A DNA stretch of 64,000 nt from Gammaproteobacteria bacterium (lineage in GTDB: Bacteria; Pseudomonadota; Gammaproteobacteria; SZUA-152). The stretch spans positions 81,830-145,829 of the forward strand of contig JAOUJW010000009.1 of NCBI GenBank assembly GCA_029882975.1. The letters are read 5' to 3'. Positions 35,282 to 45,117 of this stretch are shown piece after piece. Below the pieces are notes generated by a model. It searched no databases and was not told the origin of the DNA. It saw nothing but the letters and a program-made list of their open reading frames with translations. The stretch's first letter is position 1. Each line of letters starts with the position of its first letter. The position numbers were made by a program, and so were the translations under genes.

Positions 35282-38200
35282 TTAGTGCGCTGTAATAATA
35301 AAACCGGTTTCAAAATTGAGGTTATTGATGTCGGTGCCACTGCCATCCACCACGATGTCCCCCGAAACCGAATTCAGCACAGGATAAGCCCCGCAAGATT
35401 CGCCCATTTCACACAACACACCGTCATTGTCCAAATCCGAGCCCGAACGGATTTGGTAAGTTCCCGGTGGAATTTGTGGAAAGGCGTAACTGTACACACC
35501 ACCGATTACAGTCACCTTAACGGAAGCGCTAATGACCTGATTGATCCGGTCCCACAATTCCACGACCTGGGGTCCGGCATTATCATCGATGGCCGCAGGT
35601 GCAACCTGCATGGTGACGTTAATATTAGTGGAACCGGCATTGGAGCTGACCGCAACAGCGGAACTATAGACATTGGCGCTTAAGCCGGTGCGATTAACGG
35701 AGACGCGGTAGGTGCCCAAACCGGAAGCGTCCACGGCTACCGGCGTCACACTGAGCCAATTACTGTTTTCCGTCACACTGAGCCCGCTCAGGGCGCCGCT
35801 TCCACTATTGGAAATGGTCACGGTTTGGTTGTTTAATGCCAGACCAAAACTAATATTGGTAGGCGTCACCTGTAACGCAGGTGATGGTGCAGCGCCTCCC
35901 CCGCCGGCCAAGGCGTCTGCAGCCAACACAGCCTTTTGCGCATCCACCAAACCGTAACCAAAGGAATCATCCCGGCCGTTGGGACCCAGATCTTGAGTCA
36001 GGTCGCCGGCGACTAACATACTGTCAAATTGAGCCGGTGTTAGCGCCGGGTACACGGATTTCATCAAAGCAGCCACTCCCGCCACGTGAGGCGCTGCCAT
36101 AGAAGTGCCATTTTGGGGTGGGTACAAGTACTGCAAGCGACTGCCGGAACCACTGCCACCGGTGCTGTAGACCGAATCGGGCCAACCATCAGAGTTTACG
36201 TCCCGCGATGTGCCTCCGGGCGCCGCGATATCGATGTTAGGACCAAAATTGGAGTAGCCGGTAAGGCTGCGACTGATATCCACGGCGCTCACGGCGACCA
36301 CGCCTTCGTATGCCGAGGGCAGGTATATATCGTTGTTTCCATCATTCCCCGCCGCAGCCACAATAATGACACCGTTTTGACGTGCCTGCACATAGGTGGA
36401 CGGTGGTGTGGTGGTGTTACCTGTACGGCCCAAGCTCAGGTTGATCACATCCGCCCGTTGAGCCGGACTAAGGGTGACACCCGAGTCATTGCTCAATCCC
36501 GCCGCGTAACGGATGGCCTGCAACACATCGTAGTCTGTGCCTCCTTGAGCGCCCAAGGCCCGAAGCGGCAAAATGCGGCTGTTCCAAGCAATTCCGGCTA
36601 CCCCTGTATTGTTGTTGCTGGCCGCAGCCACCGTACCGGCTACGTGGCTGCCGTGATAGGAACCGCCTCCCGTACCATTGCCCAAATCGGTGGGATCGGA
36701 ATCGATACCGTCACCATCCAAGGCATTGGAAGGATCGCTGACAAAGTCATAACCATAGTTAACGTACTGACCCTGCAAATCCGGATGATTGGGTAAAATG
36801 CCCGTATCAATGATCGCCACCACAACATCCGCCGAACCGGTGCTGGTATCCCAGGCCTGGGGCAAGTTGATCAACGGAAAGTGCCACTGCAAACCGTACA
36901 AAGTATCGTTAGGCACGGCAGCGGCGAACACTCGGTAGTTAAGACGTACCGACTCTACATCAGGGCGGTTCTGCAATGCAGCCGCTGCCAAAATGGTATC
37001 CTGTTTCAATTGCGCTTCGGCATTGGCGGCGCGGTAGGGAACAGCCGGTATTCCCAGCGCACTTAGGGTTGCCGGAGCAACACCATTGACGTCGGTATTT
37101 AAACGCAACAGCATTTCCCGATCCGAGCTGCCGCCCTGCACAGTCATACCCAAGGCGTTGACTTTAGCCTGCGCCGGAAAAAAGGTATTTGGAGATTTCT
37201 TAAAGTCCACAATCAGCTGTCCGGCCACGAAATCATCCGCAGCACTGAAAGCATTGGCATTCAATGCGACAGGTGCCTGGGAACCCACGGTTAACACATA
37301 AGAAATGGAACCGGTGTCGGAAATCAGCTGGATGTACACTACATAATTATCGGTTGCCGGTGCAGTTACCGATAATACGCCGCTGGAACCGGTAACAGAC
37401 TGCCCTGCTACAGCCGAACCCCCTAATGTCAGTACCATCCATACCATTGTGGTGGCATCACCGTTATTGTCCCCCAAATGCAGATTGACCGTTTGGCCGC
37501 TGTTGAGACTGACAGCATAATGATCCTCCACATCGCCACTGATCCGTGATGCTCCCGCAGGACCGGAGCTCGGCCGATTCAAATAGCCTCCCAGCACGGC
37601 CGGGTTGGGCAAAGCTTGGACCGTTCCTGTGATAACACTATTGTCGATGAAATCAGCATCGGCATCATTCACGTCGCTATCCACCACATGTGAGGTGGTC
37701 ACCGAAATCGTGCCACTGAGCCGGGACGGTTGCTGGCCGACCAAGGGATTGACTGTGACGGAAACCATCGCCGAATCGCTACCCCCTTGATCATCGGTCA
37801 CCACCAAGGTGAAGTTCAATACCGTTTGTGCAACGACACTGGGGGCCGAAAATGTTGCGACAGCACCATTGGCATTATTAAGCGTAACAGCCGGCGTTCC
37901 CGTTTGGCTCCACGCGTATGAAACTATGGTGCCATCGGGATCACTACTGCCGGACCCGTCCAGGGTCACCAGCGTACCCGAGATCACAGTCGGATCCGCA
38001 ACAGCGTTGGCCGTTGGCAGTTGATTGGCTGCGGGCGCCGGATTTATGGTTATAACTGCCGAATCCGTGTCACTGGCTCCGTCGTTATCGGTCACTGTCA
38101 AGGTAAAAGTCAATTGGGTCGTCACGCCCACAGTGGGCGCTATGAATCCGGCATTTACGCCATTGGCGTTGGTCAAAGTGACGCTGGGACTGCCACCCGT

Positions 38201-39916
38201 CTGGGCCCAAGCGTAAGAGACAATAGTACCGCCATTCGAATCGCTGCTACCGGCGCCTGATAGAGTCACCGCAGCGCCCTCTGTTACGGTTTGCGGCCCT
38301 CCGGCATTGGCGACAGGCGCCACATTACCCGGAGGATTAACCGTCACAACCACTTGCGCAGTTCCGGTTGCGCCATCGTTATCGGTGGCTGTCAGGGTAA
38401 AGTTAAGGGTGGTGGCACTGCCCACGGTGGGCGCTGTAAACGTCGCCGTGGCGCTGTTGGCATTACTCAGCGTCACGGTAGGACTGCCACCGGTTTGAGA
38501 CCATACCAAAGACGTCACGGTGCCATCGGAATCGTTGGCAGAACCGCTCAGTGTTACCGCAGCACCGGAGGCGACGCTTAGGTTTGCATCGGTAACACTG
38601 ACACTGGGCGGCGCATTAACGGCCACCGGGTTAATGGTAATCAGAACCGTATCCGAAGCCGACACACCGCGATTATCGGTAACCGTGATACGCAAGGTAA
38701 CCGGCGTGGGCGCGGTCACAGCAGGCGCGGTAAAGGAAATCTGTGCCGCACTGGTGCTGGATAAGTTGACACCATTTGGGCCGGAGAGAATTTCCCAGAC
38801 ATACACTAAAGTCCCGAGGCTTTCGTCGGTGGCCGCGGCTGTAAGGTTAACCGTATCGCCCACCGTCACACTTTGATCATTGCCCGCCGATACGGTGGGT
38901 ACTGCATTACCGTTAATGGTAATGTTAATTTCAGTGGAACCCGTTGCTTGCTGCGAATCCGTTACGGTGAGTTGTACGGTGACTATGGTGTTGCTTACGA
39001 CCTGGGGAGCAACAAACTGTACTTGATTGGCACCATTGGACACCAATGTGATATTGGTACCGGTAGACGTGACCAGCCAGTTCCAGCTCACTATCGTACC
39101 GTCCGGATCGTTGCTGCCGCTACCGTTAAGCACCACGGTATCCCCAACATTGACCGTGGTTTGATTGGCGCTGATATTTGCAGTGGGCGGTGTATTACCC
39201 GCAACCGGCGGCACAACGGTGACAATAACGCCGGCTGTTTCGGAGACGCCATCCTCATCGGTGACCACGACGGAAAAATTATAAGCGGTGGATTGGCTCA
39301 CCGTTGGCGCAGTAAATTGCAGGATTTGCTCAGTTGCACCGGTGACGGGCGGAGTGGGCAAAGCACCACTGCGATTCGTGTGTTCCCAACGATAGGTTTG
39401 TATGGGCGCCCCTTGGCGCTGTATGTTCACCCGCAAACTTACCGGAGTTCCACTGGACACCGTCTGATTGCTGCCGGCGTTAATGATTAACGGCGGGGTA
39501 ACTATCACCTGGACATCAGCGGAACTACTGGCACCATTGTCATCAATCGCGGTGAGTCGAAACAGAAAAACTTCACGTTTCGCAGGCGCCGTAGGCAGGG
39601 TAACTTGCGTTGTGGTGTTTTGGCGGTTGCCGAAGACTACAACGGGCCCGGCGATCTGGGTCCATTCGGTAGATTGGACACCGGTGTCATCGATGGCTCC
39701 GCCGGTCAAGGTGAAACTGCTCACATCACCCAGTGACTGATTCGCACCTGCTGTTACCACCGGTGGCGTGTTGGAGGGTGTGGGAGTGGTATTTCCATTC
39801 CCTTGAGATTGAGTGTTCTGCGGTTCTCCCGTACAGGCTGCTAATATTAAGGCCATAAGCAACAGCAAGATGCTGTTTGTCCATGGCATACGACGCATTG
39901 CGCTGATAACTCGCAT
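35282..39916 (-). CDS. Large S8 surface lipoprotease with seven N-terminal Ig/PKD-like domains
   Basis: A lipobox (LILAAC) anchors a 1544-aa protein. From about residue 50 to 725 there are roughly seven Ig/PKD-type beta domains of about 95 residues, most with a GSGSSDPDGTIVSYAWSQ-type core and a VTDN-type end. A PPC-like domain follows (730-880), then the S8 domain with Asp (AIIDTGILPNHPDL, about 1037), His (SYHGSHVAG, about 1088) and Ser (GTSMAAPHVAG, about 1271), a further beta domain, and the C-terminal RSGSDLDNDGVLCEMGESCG module. The Ig array is absent from the adjacent paralogue and probably projects the protease from the outer membrane or binds polymeric substrate. Several ATG codons lie near the start; 39898 (MRRMPW) is an alternative. 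Confidence 0.92.
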   Translation of the reverse strand: MRVISAMRRMPWTNSILLLLMALILAACTGEPQNTQSQGNGNTTPTPSNTPPVVTAGANQSLGDVSSFTLTGGAIDDTGVQSTEWTQIAGPVVVFGNRQNTTTQVTLPTAPAKREVFLFRLTAIDDNGASSSADVQVIVTPPLIINAGSNQTVSSGTPVSLRVNIQRQGAPIQTYRWEHTNRSGALPTPPVTGATEQILQFTAPTVSQSTAYNFSVVVTDEDGVSETAGVIVTVVPPVAGNTPPTANISANQTTVNVGDTVVLNGSGSNDPDGTIVSWNWLVTSTGTNITLVSNGANQVQFVAPQVVSNTIVTVQLTVTDSQQATGSTEINITINGNAVPTVSAGNDQSVTVGDTVNLTAAATDESLGTLVYVWEILSGPNGVNLSSTSAAQISFTAPAVTAPTPVTLRITVTDNRGVSASDTVLITINPVAVNAPPSVSVTDANLSVASGAAVTLSGSANDSDGTVTSLVWSQTGGSPTVTLSNANSATATFTAPTVGSATTLNFTLTATDNDGATGTAQVVVTVNPPGNVAPVANAGGPQTVTEGAAVTLSGAGSSDSNGGTIVSYAWAQTGGSPSVTLTNANGVNAGFIAPTVGVTTQLTFTLTVTDNDGASDTDSAVITINPAPAANQLPTANAVADPTVISGTLVTLDGSGSSDPDGTIVSYAWSQTGTPAVTLNNANGAVATFSAPSVVAQTVLNFTLVVTDDQGGSDSAMVSVTVNPLVGQQPSRLSGTISVTTSHVVDSDVNDADADFIDNSVITGTVQALPNPAVLGGYLNRPSSGPAGASRISGDVEDHYAVSLNSGQTVNLHLGDNNGDATTMVWMVLTLGGSAVAGQSVTGSSGVLSVTAPATDNYVVYIQLISDTGSISYVLTVGSQAPVALNANAFSAADDFVAGQLIVDFKKSPNTFFPAQAKVNALGMTVQGGSSDREMLLRLNTDVNGVAPATLSALGIPAVPYRAANAEAQLKQDTILAAAALQNRPDVESVRLNYRVFAAAVPNDTLYGLQWHFPLINLPQAWDTSTGSADVVVAIIDTGILPNHPDLQGQYVNYGYDFVSDPSNALDGDGIDSDPTDLGNGTGGGSYHGSHVAGTVAAASNNNTGVAGIAWNSRILPLRALGAQGGTDYDVLQAIRYAAGLSNDSGVTLSPAQRADVINLSLGRTGNTTTPPSTYVQARQNGVIIVAAAGNDGNNDIYLPSAYEGVVAVSAVDISRSLTGYSNFGPNIDIAAPGGTSRDVNSDGWPDSVYSTGGSGSGSRLQYLYPPQNGTSMAAPHVAGVAALMKSVYPALTPAQFDSMLVAGDLTQDLGPNGRDDSFGYGLVDAQKAVLAADALAGGGGAAPSPALQVTPTNISFGLALNNQTVTISNSGSGALSGLSVTENSNWLSVTPVAVDASGLGTYRVSVNRTGLSANVYSSAVAVSSNAGSTNINVTMQVAPAAIDDNAGPQVVELWDRINQVISASVKVTVIGGVYSYAFPQIPPGTYQIRSGSDLDNDGVLCEMGESCGAYPVLNSVSGDIVVDGSGTDINNLNFETGFIITAH

Positions 39917-40361
39917 TGGTTCTGCCCCCGTTTCAGATTTTTATCGCCCGGACAAAAAACTACCGGTTCTTCACACCATTTGACACCTGCATGACACCAG
40001 GCTCCTGCCTCCGGCCACACCGGTGTTGGGCAAGTCGGCTGCAAATAAACTTGCCAAGATTCGCTATAAACTACTACTATTACTCAAGCTTTAACAAGCA
40101 TGAATCATTATTTGAATATCCAGAATCGCTAGCATATCCCTTGCTTACACTGATTCCAAGTCCGTTTGCCCAATGTGCCCACGGCCTATTCGGTAAAGCT
40201 CTGGAAAGCCACAACGAAAACGTGACGGCTTGCGCAAGGACCCATCGATAAGCTTTTGATTAAATTAACTAAAATCACTTATCGCCACGGGCGGATTGGA
40301 ACATTCTACATGGTTTTCTGTCTTACAAATACACTATATTGAAAAACTAAAGGACATAATT
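39917..40361. other. 445-bp divergent region between the S8 protease and the FKBP gene
   Basis: Both neighbours point outwards, so two promoters are expected. The central part (40060-40280) is A+T-rich. An open frame exists on the plus strand (39916-40251) but has no ribosome-binding site or protein-like composition. Nothing else is visible. Confidence 0.4.
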
Positions 40362-41048
40362 GTGCATAAAATATCTTCAGTTGTTGCAGCTGCAACAATA
40401 GTCACCATGGCCATTTCCCCCATGGCGTCTGCGGCTAAACCTAAATCCGACAAAGAAAAATTCAGTTACACCATCGGTGTTCAAATCGGCCAGAGCTTGA
40501 AACGGGAAGACCTGGACATTGATATTAAATTTGTAAAACAGGCCATGGAAGACGTACTTAAAGACGCTAAGCTGCAATTGACCCAGCAAGAAATGCAACA
40601 AGCATACACCAATGCACAACGTATAATGGCTGAAAAAATGGCAGCCAAAGGCGAAAAATCCAAAAAAGCCGGCGAAGACTTTTTGGCGAAAAACAAGAAA
40701 AAATCCGGCGTGAAAGTCACCGAGTCCGGTTTACAATATAAAGTGGTTACAGCCGGCAACGGCGCACAACCTAAAACCACCGACACCGTAACCGTGCACT
40801 ACAAAGGCACCCTCATTGACGGCAAGGTGTTCGACAGCTCTTATGATCGCAACCAACCGGCCACCTTCCCTCTGACTGGAGTGATTAAAGGTTGGCAGGA
40901 AATCCTGCCCATGATGAAAACCGGTGCTAAATGGCAGGTATTTATCCCCTCTGACTTAGCCTATGGACCACGCGGTAGCGGCGGCGGCATCGGCCCCAAC
41001 GAAACCCTGGTATTCGATATTGAGCTGTTGGAAATTAAAGCGAAATAA
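40362..41048 (+). CDS. FKBP-type peptidyl-prolyl isomerase (FkpA/Mip-like), exported
   Basis: The best start is GTG at 40362, with AAGGA eight bases upstream and a good signal peptide (HKISSVVAAATIVTMAISPMASA-A); the longer TTG frame would bury it. The mature protein has the FKBP N-terminal dimerisation helices (KEKFSYTIGVQIGQSLKRED) and a C-terminal FKBP domain (VTVHYKGTLIDGKVFDSSYD, about residues 135-225) with the active-site aromatic and Asp residues. It is a periplasmic or outer-membrane folding factor. It is monocistronic with a strong terminator. Confidence 0.93.
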   Translation: MHKISSVVAAATIVTMAISPMASAAKPKSDKEKFSYTIGVQIGQSLKREDLDIDIKFVKQAMEDVLKDAKLQLTQQEMQQAYTNAQRIMAEKMAAKGEKSKKAGEDFLAKNKKKSGVKVTESGLQYKVVTAGNGAQPKTTDTVTVHYKGTLIDGKVFDSSYDRNQPATFPLTGVIKGWQEILPMMKTGAKWQVFIPSDLAYGPRGSGGGIGPNETLVFDIELLEIKAK

Positions 41049-41058
41049 ATCGATATGG

Positions 41059-41084
41059 CGGGTTCGCTGTTGCGAACCCGTTTT
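41059..41084 (+). terminator. Rho-independent terminator of the FKBP gene
   Basis: A 9-bp stem (cgggttcgc, 41059-41067, with gcgaacccg, 41072-41080) closes on tgtt and is followed by tttt, 10 bp past the stop codon. Confidence 0.9.
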
Positions 41085-41130
41085 CTGTTGTTCGTACCGC
41101 CCACGCCACCCTTCTACACCATTCCTTGCT

Positions 41131-42222
41131 TCAATCTTCCAGTTTAACCGCACGCAAACGCGCAGCGGCTTCTTCCGGTGAAACTGTGTTTACAAACAAA
41201 CCCGACCCCAATTCGAATCCGGTGGGAATACTGGTGCGAGGACATATCTCTAAATGCCAATGATAACTGTCTTCAAATTCATTGCTTCCAGGCTGATGCG
41301 GCAGGGTATGCAGAAAGTAATTGTATTGCGCCCCACCGATGACACTGTCCAATCGGGACATGGTGCGCTTTAATACCCAAGCCAAATCTTCTAACTGCTG
41401 CGCGCTGACTTTGAGAAAATCAGCCTCGTGCGCCAAGGGTAAGATGTGCACCTCCCATTCAAAACGGCTGGCAAACGGCTTAATTGCAACAAAATGTTGG
41501 CCTTTTTCCACCACATATAGACCACTGTCCAGCTCTCGGTGAAATTCTCCGGATTCACTGTTATAACCTGTGGCGACGAAAGTCATGGCATCGTCAATCA
41601 AACAGCAGTAAACACAGCTATGATTGCTGCGGTGATAGGTACGGCTGAATTGCACTTCTGCCTGAACATTCTCCGGCACCACCGGTAAAGCTATGAGTTG
41701 GCTGTGGGTATGGGGAATACTGGCTCCGGCGGCAGGACCGAAATTTTTAAAGGCCAGGACATAACGCAAACGCGCGTCCGATTGGTATAGCTGAGTCATG
41801 CGTTCACGGTACGCCAGAAATAATAGTGCCAAATGTTTCTGCGACATTTGGTGCAGGCCAATCCCGTGATTGTGATGGTCTATTATCACTTCGTGGCGCC
41901 CGTACCCTTCAATGGTTTGACGCAGGCCTTCGTTGATGCTTTCGCCGTATTGCTCGTCGCTTAATACCGGATAGAGATTTTCCACAATGCGAATATCCCA
42001 TTGCTCCCCCTCGGAATAAGTGGAAATCTCCGGTGGGGTCATGTGCTCATTACCGCGACAAAAGGGGCAGGTTTCCACATGCTCTCGGGTATCCCGCGGA
42101 GCGGGATCTTCTTTTTTACGGGGACGCTGGCCACGGGCCGTGGAAACCAGTACGGATTCCGTAGGCACAATGGGATCCAGTCGAATTTCCCTCACAAAGT
42201 CCTGATCTTTGTTCTCACTCAT
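41131..42222 (-). CDS. Galactose-1-phosphate uridylyltransferase-like (HIT superfamily)
   Basis: The protein has the CPFC zinc motif (Cys52, Cys55), the HIT-type active site SIPHTHSQLIALP (about residue 170, where GalT has HPHPQ), a second CVYC zinc pair, and a final HWHLEICPR. This is the variant found in many non-enteric bacteria. It transfers UMP between UDP-glucose and hexose-1-phosphate in the Leloir pathway or a related sugar-nucleotide reaction. No galK, galE or galM is near, so the physiological substrate is less certain. ATG at 42222 follows GGGAG; the frame is open to 42297 but without a ribosome-binding site. Confidence 0.82.
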   Translation of the reverse strand: MSENKDQDFVREIRLDPIVPTESVLVSTARGQRPRKKEDPAPRDTREHVETCPFCRGNEHMTPPEISTYSEGEQWDIRIVENLYPVLSDEQYGESINEGLRQTIEGYGRHEVIIDHHNHGIGLHQMSQKHLALLFLAYRERMTQLYQSDARLRYVLAFKNFGPAAGASIPHTHSQLIALPVVPENVQAEVQFSRTYHRSNHSCVYCCLIDDAMTFVATGYNSESGEFHRELDSGLYVVEKGQHFVAIKPFASRFEWEVHILPLAHEADFLKVSAQQLEDLAWVLKRTMSRLDSVIGGAQYNYFLHTLPHQPGSNEFEDSYHWHLEICPRTSIPTGFELGSGLFVNTVSPEEAAARLRAVKLED

Positions 42223-42354
42223 AGACGCTCCCGGGGTTTTTACGACATTTTTTGAAAACCTTGTTGACCACCCTTGGTAGACTAACACCAACGGCATGAA
42301 GACAGATTAAAAGCTTTTGATTTGTGTATAAAAGCCGCTAGGGGACCCAATACT

Positions 42355-42801
42355 CTAAGGGCCTTGCATCGGCCACTCGACGATGTGGTCTTCCAATTCC
42401 AAGTTATCAAATTCACTAAAAACCCGGCCGCGTACCGAATGCCCGGCTTTGAAAACGGATTCCGGGTCACCCGATACCAATGGGTGCCATTGCGGCAATT
42501 CTTGGTTTTCCGATATAAGTCGATAGGCGCAACTGGCCGGCAGGAAAGGCAAATCCCCCAGATTCGGGATATTTTTCAAGTCCACACAGTCCTGCACCAG
42601 GGTAGCGCGACGCTGGTACTCCCGACAGTGGCAGTTATTCATATCCATGAGACGACAAACTATATTGGTGAAGTACAAATCCCCGGTGTCTTCGTCTTCC
42701 AATTTAATCAGACAGCATTTGCCACAATGGTCGCACAAGGACTCCCATTCCTCAGTAGTCATTTGCTGCAGGGTTTTTGTTTTCCAAAAAGCTTGCGTCA
42801 C
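42355..42801 (-). CDS. YcgN-family cysteine cluster protein
   Basis: The 148-aa protein has the YcgN/UPF0260 cysteine cluster near the N-terminus, CDHCGKCC (about residues 23-30), followed by NCHCREY and a later SCAYR. The rest keeps the family's layout, with FWKTKTLQQMT at the start and DNLELEDHIVEWP at the end. A metal or Fe-S site is inferred; the function is unknown. Its ATG overlaps the stop of the DUF547 gene by 4 bp, so these two genes form one translational unit. Confidence 0.92.
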   Translation of the reverse strand: MTQAFWKTKTLQQMTTEEWESLCDHCGKCCLIKLEDEDTGDLYFTNIVCRLMDMNNCHCREYQRRATLVQDCVDLKNIPNLGDLPFLPASCAYRLISENQELPQWHPLVSGDPESVFKAGHSVRGRVFSEFDNLELEDHIVEWPMQGP

Positions 42802-43670
42802 CGGGTATCACCTTTGGCCTCGTTCAGAGCCCAATCGTAAGCTAAGTAGTCTATGGGCACTTGCCCCTCTGCTATGCGCTGTTGCAGTGGGGCACCATCA
42901 CTGAGATAGGGTGCAATAAATCGCGCCACACTGCCGTGAGTTTTGTCAAAATCCTTACCGTACCATTTAAACAGGCTGGAAATCAGCAACCGGTCTTCTT
43001 GGGCACTATAGCGATTACGGCTACGGTCACCAAGAAAGGCTTTGGCGCCGGATTCTAACATAGTTTCCAACCTCGCGGCGGTATACGCCTGCGGCTGCAA
43101 TTTGGGACAGCCGATGGAAGCGCATACCAAAGCAAAATGTATCCTGGGCTCGGAAAAATCCTCGGCGCCTCGAATCAAACGATGCTCTATTTCGTCCAGA
43201 TGGGTATCGGCTTGAAACAGGCGAAAAAAGCGAATTTTCCAGGCGCTTCGAAAAAAACTACCGATATCTTTGATGGACTTAACCGGATAATGCTGCAAAA
43301 TAAGTTTTACCGTAAATGCATTGTAGGCATTGATGAGAAACGCCAAACGCTGCGGTGGAGTCCAGGCCTGGAACTGCTTTTTGTTCACTTTTGACAAGCC
43401 GGCCAAATACTGCTCCAGGGCTTGGGGCTGCTGTTTCCAGAGCCGGTAATTGACACCACTGAACGCCCCGTGGTCCTGAACATACTGCCGCAACAGTTGA
43501 TCCCAGACCTTATGTTCATGATCAAAGTCCCCCGCAAACACGGGAGCGTTAATAGAAAACAGCAGGCACAGTACGCCGGCGAATCTTGCAATAACGGTGG
43601 ACGGTATCAAAGGCACTCTGGAAATCACAGCCGCTAAGCCCGACGCCAGGCGTGGAACTTTTTCAGCCAA
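42798..43670 (-). CDS. DUF547 exported protein
   Basis: A hydrophobic N-terminal segment (VIARFAGVLCLLFSINAPVFA-G) acts as signal peptide. The DUF547 domain follows with its strongly conserved LAFLINAYNAFTVKLIL and HFALVCASIGCPKLQ segments, including the paired cysteines. The function is unknown; it is common next to redox genes. The start used (43670) overlaps the end of the preceding oxidoreductase gene by 37 bp, which is long but makes a complete protein; a shorter GTG start inside the overlap is possible. Confidence 0.88.
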   Translation of the reverse strand: MAEKVPRLASGLAAVISRVPLIPSTVIARFAGVLCLLFSINAPVFAGDFDHEHKVWDQLLRQYVQDHGAFSGVNYRLWKQQPQALEQYLAGLSKVNKKQFQAWTPPQRLAFLINAYNAFTVKLILQHYPVKSIKDIGSFFRSAWKIRFFRLFQADTHLDEIEHRLIRGAEDFSEPRIHFALVCASIGCPKLQPQAYTAARLETMLESGAKAFLGDRSRNRYSAQEDRLLISSLFKWYGKDFDKTHGSVARFIAPYLSDGAPLQQRIAEGQVPIDYLAYDWALNEAKGDTR

Positions 43671-45115
43671 TCCAACAAGCGTTCCGGTTTGTGGGCTTTT
43701 TTCCAGTTTCCCGCCACGTACTTGTTCATTTCAGCCAACGTGGGATAAATGTGTATGGTTCCGAGGATCTTATTCAGCCCCAGGCCATGGGTCATGGCCA
43801 GTACAAATTCGGCCAGTAAATCCCCCGCATGCGCCCCCACAATGGTGGCCCCAAGAATTTTATCTTTACCCGGCACGGTCAACACCTTCACCAAACCGCG
43901 ATCTTCGTCGTCAGCGATAGCACGGTCCAAGTCATCCACGCCATAGTGGGTTACCTCATAGGGAATGCCCAGTTGACGGGCCTGTTTTTCATTAAGCCCC
44001 ACCCGCGCCACTTCCGGATCGGTGTACGTGGCCGCCGGAACCACCGCGTAGTTAACCTTAAATTTTTTAAAGGGACTGAACAAGGCATTAACGGCCACAT
44101 ACCAGGCTTGATGCGAGGCCATATGGGTGAACTGATAGGGACCGGCAACATCGCCACATGCGAAAATGTTGGGGAAGTTGGTGCGCATAAAACCGTCCAC
44201 CTGCACTGTACCCTTATCGCCGATGTGCACCCCCAACTCTTCCAAACCGAAACCGGTGACATTGGCACGACGCCCCAGAGCCAGCAATACCGCATCAAAC
44301 TCCAATACACATTCCTTGGAATCCTCTTTGTGGCAGTACAGCAGGCGCTTTTGACCGTTTTGTATTTCAAAGCGTATGGGCGTGTGTCGATCCAGTAACC
44401 GCACGCCGTCCTGCTTCAAACTCTCAGCCACCAGTTGGCTTACCTCTTCGTCTTCTGCGTTCAATACGCCTGAGCGCCCCACCAAGGTCACCTGCGAACC
44501 CAAACGTTGAAAACTCTGGGCCAGCTCGCATCCGATGGGCCCCGCCCCCAATACCAGTAAACGTTCCGGTCGTTGGCGAATGTCCCAAATCGTATCCGAG
44601 GTGTAGTAATTCATGGCCTGCAACCCTTGAATGTCCGGTACATGGGGTCGGGCACCGGTGGCAATGACAATATTGCGGGTAGTGATGATTTTGTTATCGA
44701 CTTGCACATGATAAGGCGACATTACTCGTGCCGCCCCTTGGATACACTCCACCCCCAGTTGGGTATAGCGTTCCACCGAGTCGTGGGGTTCCACTTTTTG
44801 AATGACCCTCTGAACTCGCTGCATCACTTCCGCAAAGTCGAAATCAACCTGCGCCTGTTTAAAACCAAAATCTTGTGCCCGTTTGGCATAGTTCAGCATT
44901 TTAGCGGAACGTATTAAGGCCTTGCTGGGAACACAACCGGTATTTAAGCAATCGCCACCCATTTTATGTTTTTCAATCAACGCCACTTTGGCGTTAACAG
45001 CAGAGGCAATATAAGCAGAGACCAGGCCCGCTGCACCGGCACCGATCACCACCATATTGTAATCATAGGATTTGGGTTTTACGGTGCGGCGGTTTTTACT
45101 GTGCGTATGACTCAT
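43634..45115 (-). CDS. FAD-dependent pyridine nucleotide-disulfide oxidoreductase (mercuric reductase-like)
   Basis: Features in order: the FAD dinucleotide motif (VVIGAGAAGLVSAYIA), the redox disulfide GGDCLNTGCVPSKAL, a second Rossmann motif for NAD(P)H (LVLGAGPIGCELAQSF), GDVAGPYQFTHMA and the dimerisation domain to residue 490. There is no N-terminal heavy-metal-binding domain and no C-terminal vicinal Cys pair, so it is not MerA in the strict sense. Genes of this type are often paired with TVP38 membrane proteins, as here (upstream, 2 bp apart). Substrate unknown; probably a thiol, quinone or metal. Confidence 0.9.
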   Translation of the reverse strand: MSHTHSKNRRTVKPKSYDYNMVVIGAGAAGLVSAYIASAVNAKVALIEKHKMGGDCLNTGCVPSKALIRSAKMLNYAKRAQDFGFKQAQVDFDFAEVMQRVQRVIQKVEPHDSVERYTQLGVECIQGAARVMSPYHVQVDNKIITTRNIVIATGARPHVPDIQGLQAMNYYTSDTIWDIRQRPERLLVLGAGPIGCELAQSFQRLGSQVTLVGRSGVLNAEDEEVSQLVAESLKQDGVRLLDRHTPIRFEIQNGQKRLLYCHKEDSKECVLEFDAVLLALGRRANVTGFGLEELGVHIGDKGTVQVDGFMRTNFPNIFACGDVAGPYQFTHMASHQAWYVAVNALFSPFKKFKVNYAVVPAATYTDPEVARVGLNEKQARQLGIPYEVTHYGVDDLDRAIADDEDRGLVKVLTVPGKDKILGATIVGAHAGDLLAEFVLAMTHGLGLNKILGTIHIYPTLAEMNKYVAGNWKKAHKPERLLDWLKKFHAWRRA

Positions 45116-45117
45116 AA

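Noticed and set aside
36086..39490. Long open frames on the plus strand inside the large S8 protease gene (for example 36086-36796 and 38873-39490)
   Set aside because: They are the complementary reading of a repetitive, G+C-balanced gene with clear domains on the minus strand and have no ribosome-binding sites or recognisable protein features.
39917..40251. 111-codon frame starting at 39916 on the plus strand
   Set aside because: It has no ribosome-binding site, its composition is not protein-like and it overlaps the divergent promoter region.
43634..45115. Mercuric reductase as firm identification of the FAD enzyme
   Set aside because: There is no N-terminal metal-binding domain, no C-terminal Cys pair and no mer genes nearby; only the general family is supported.
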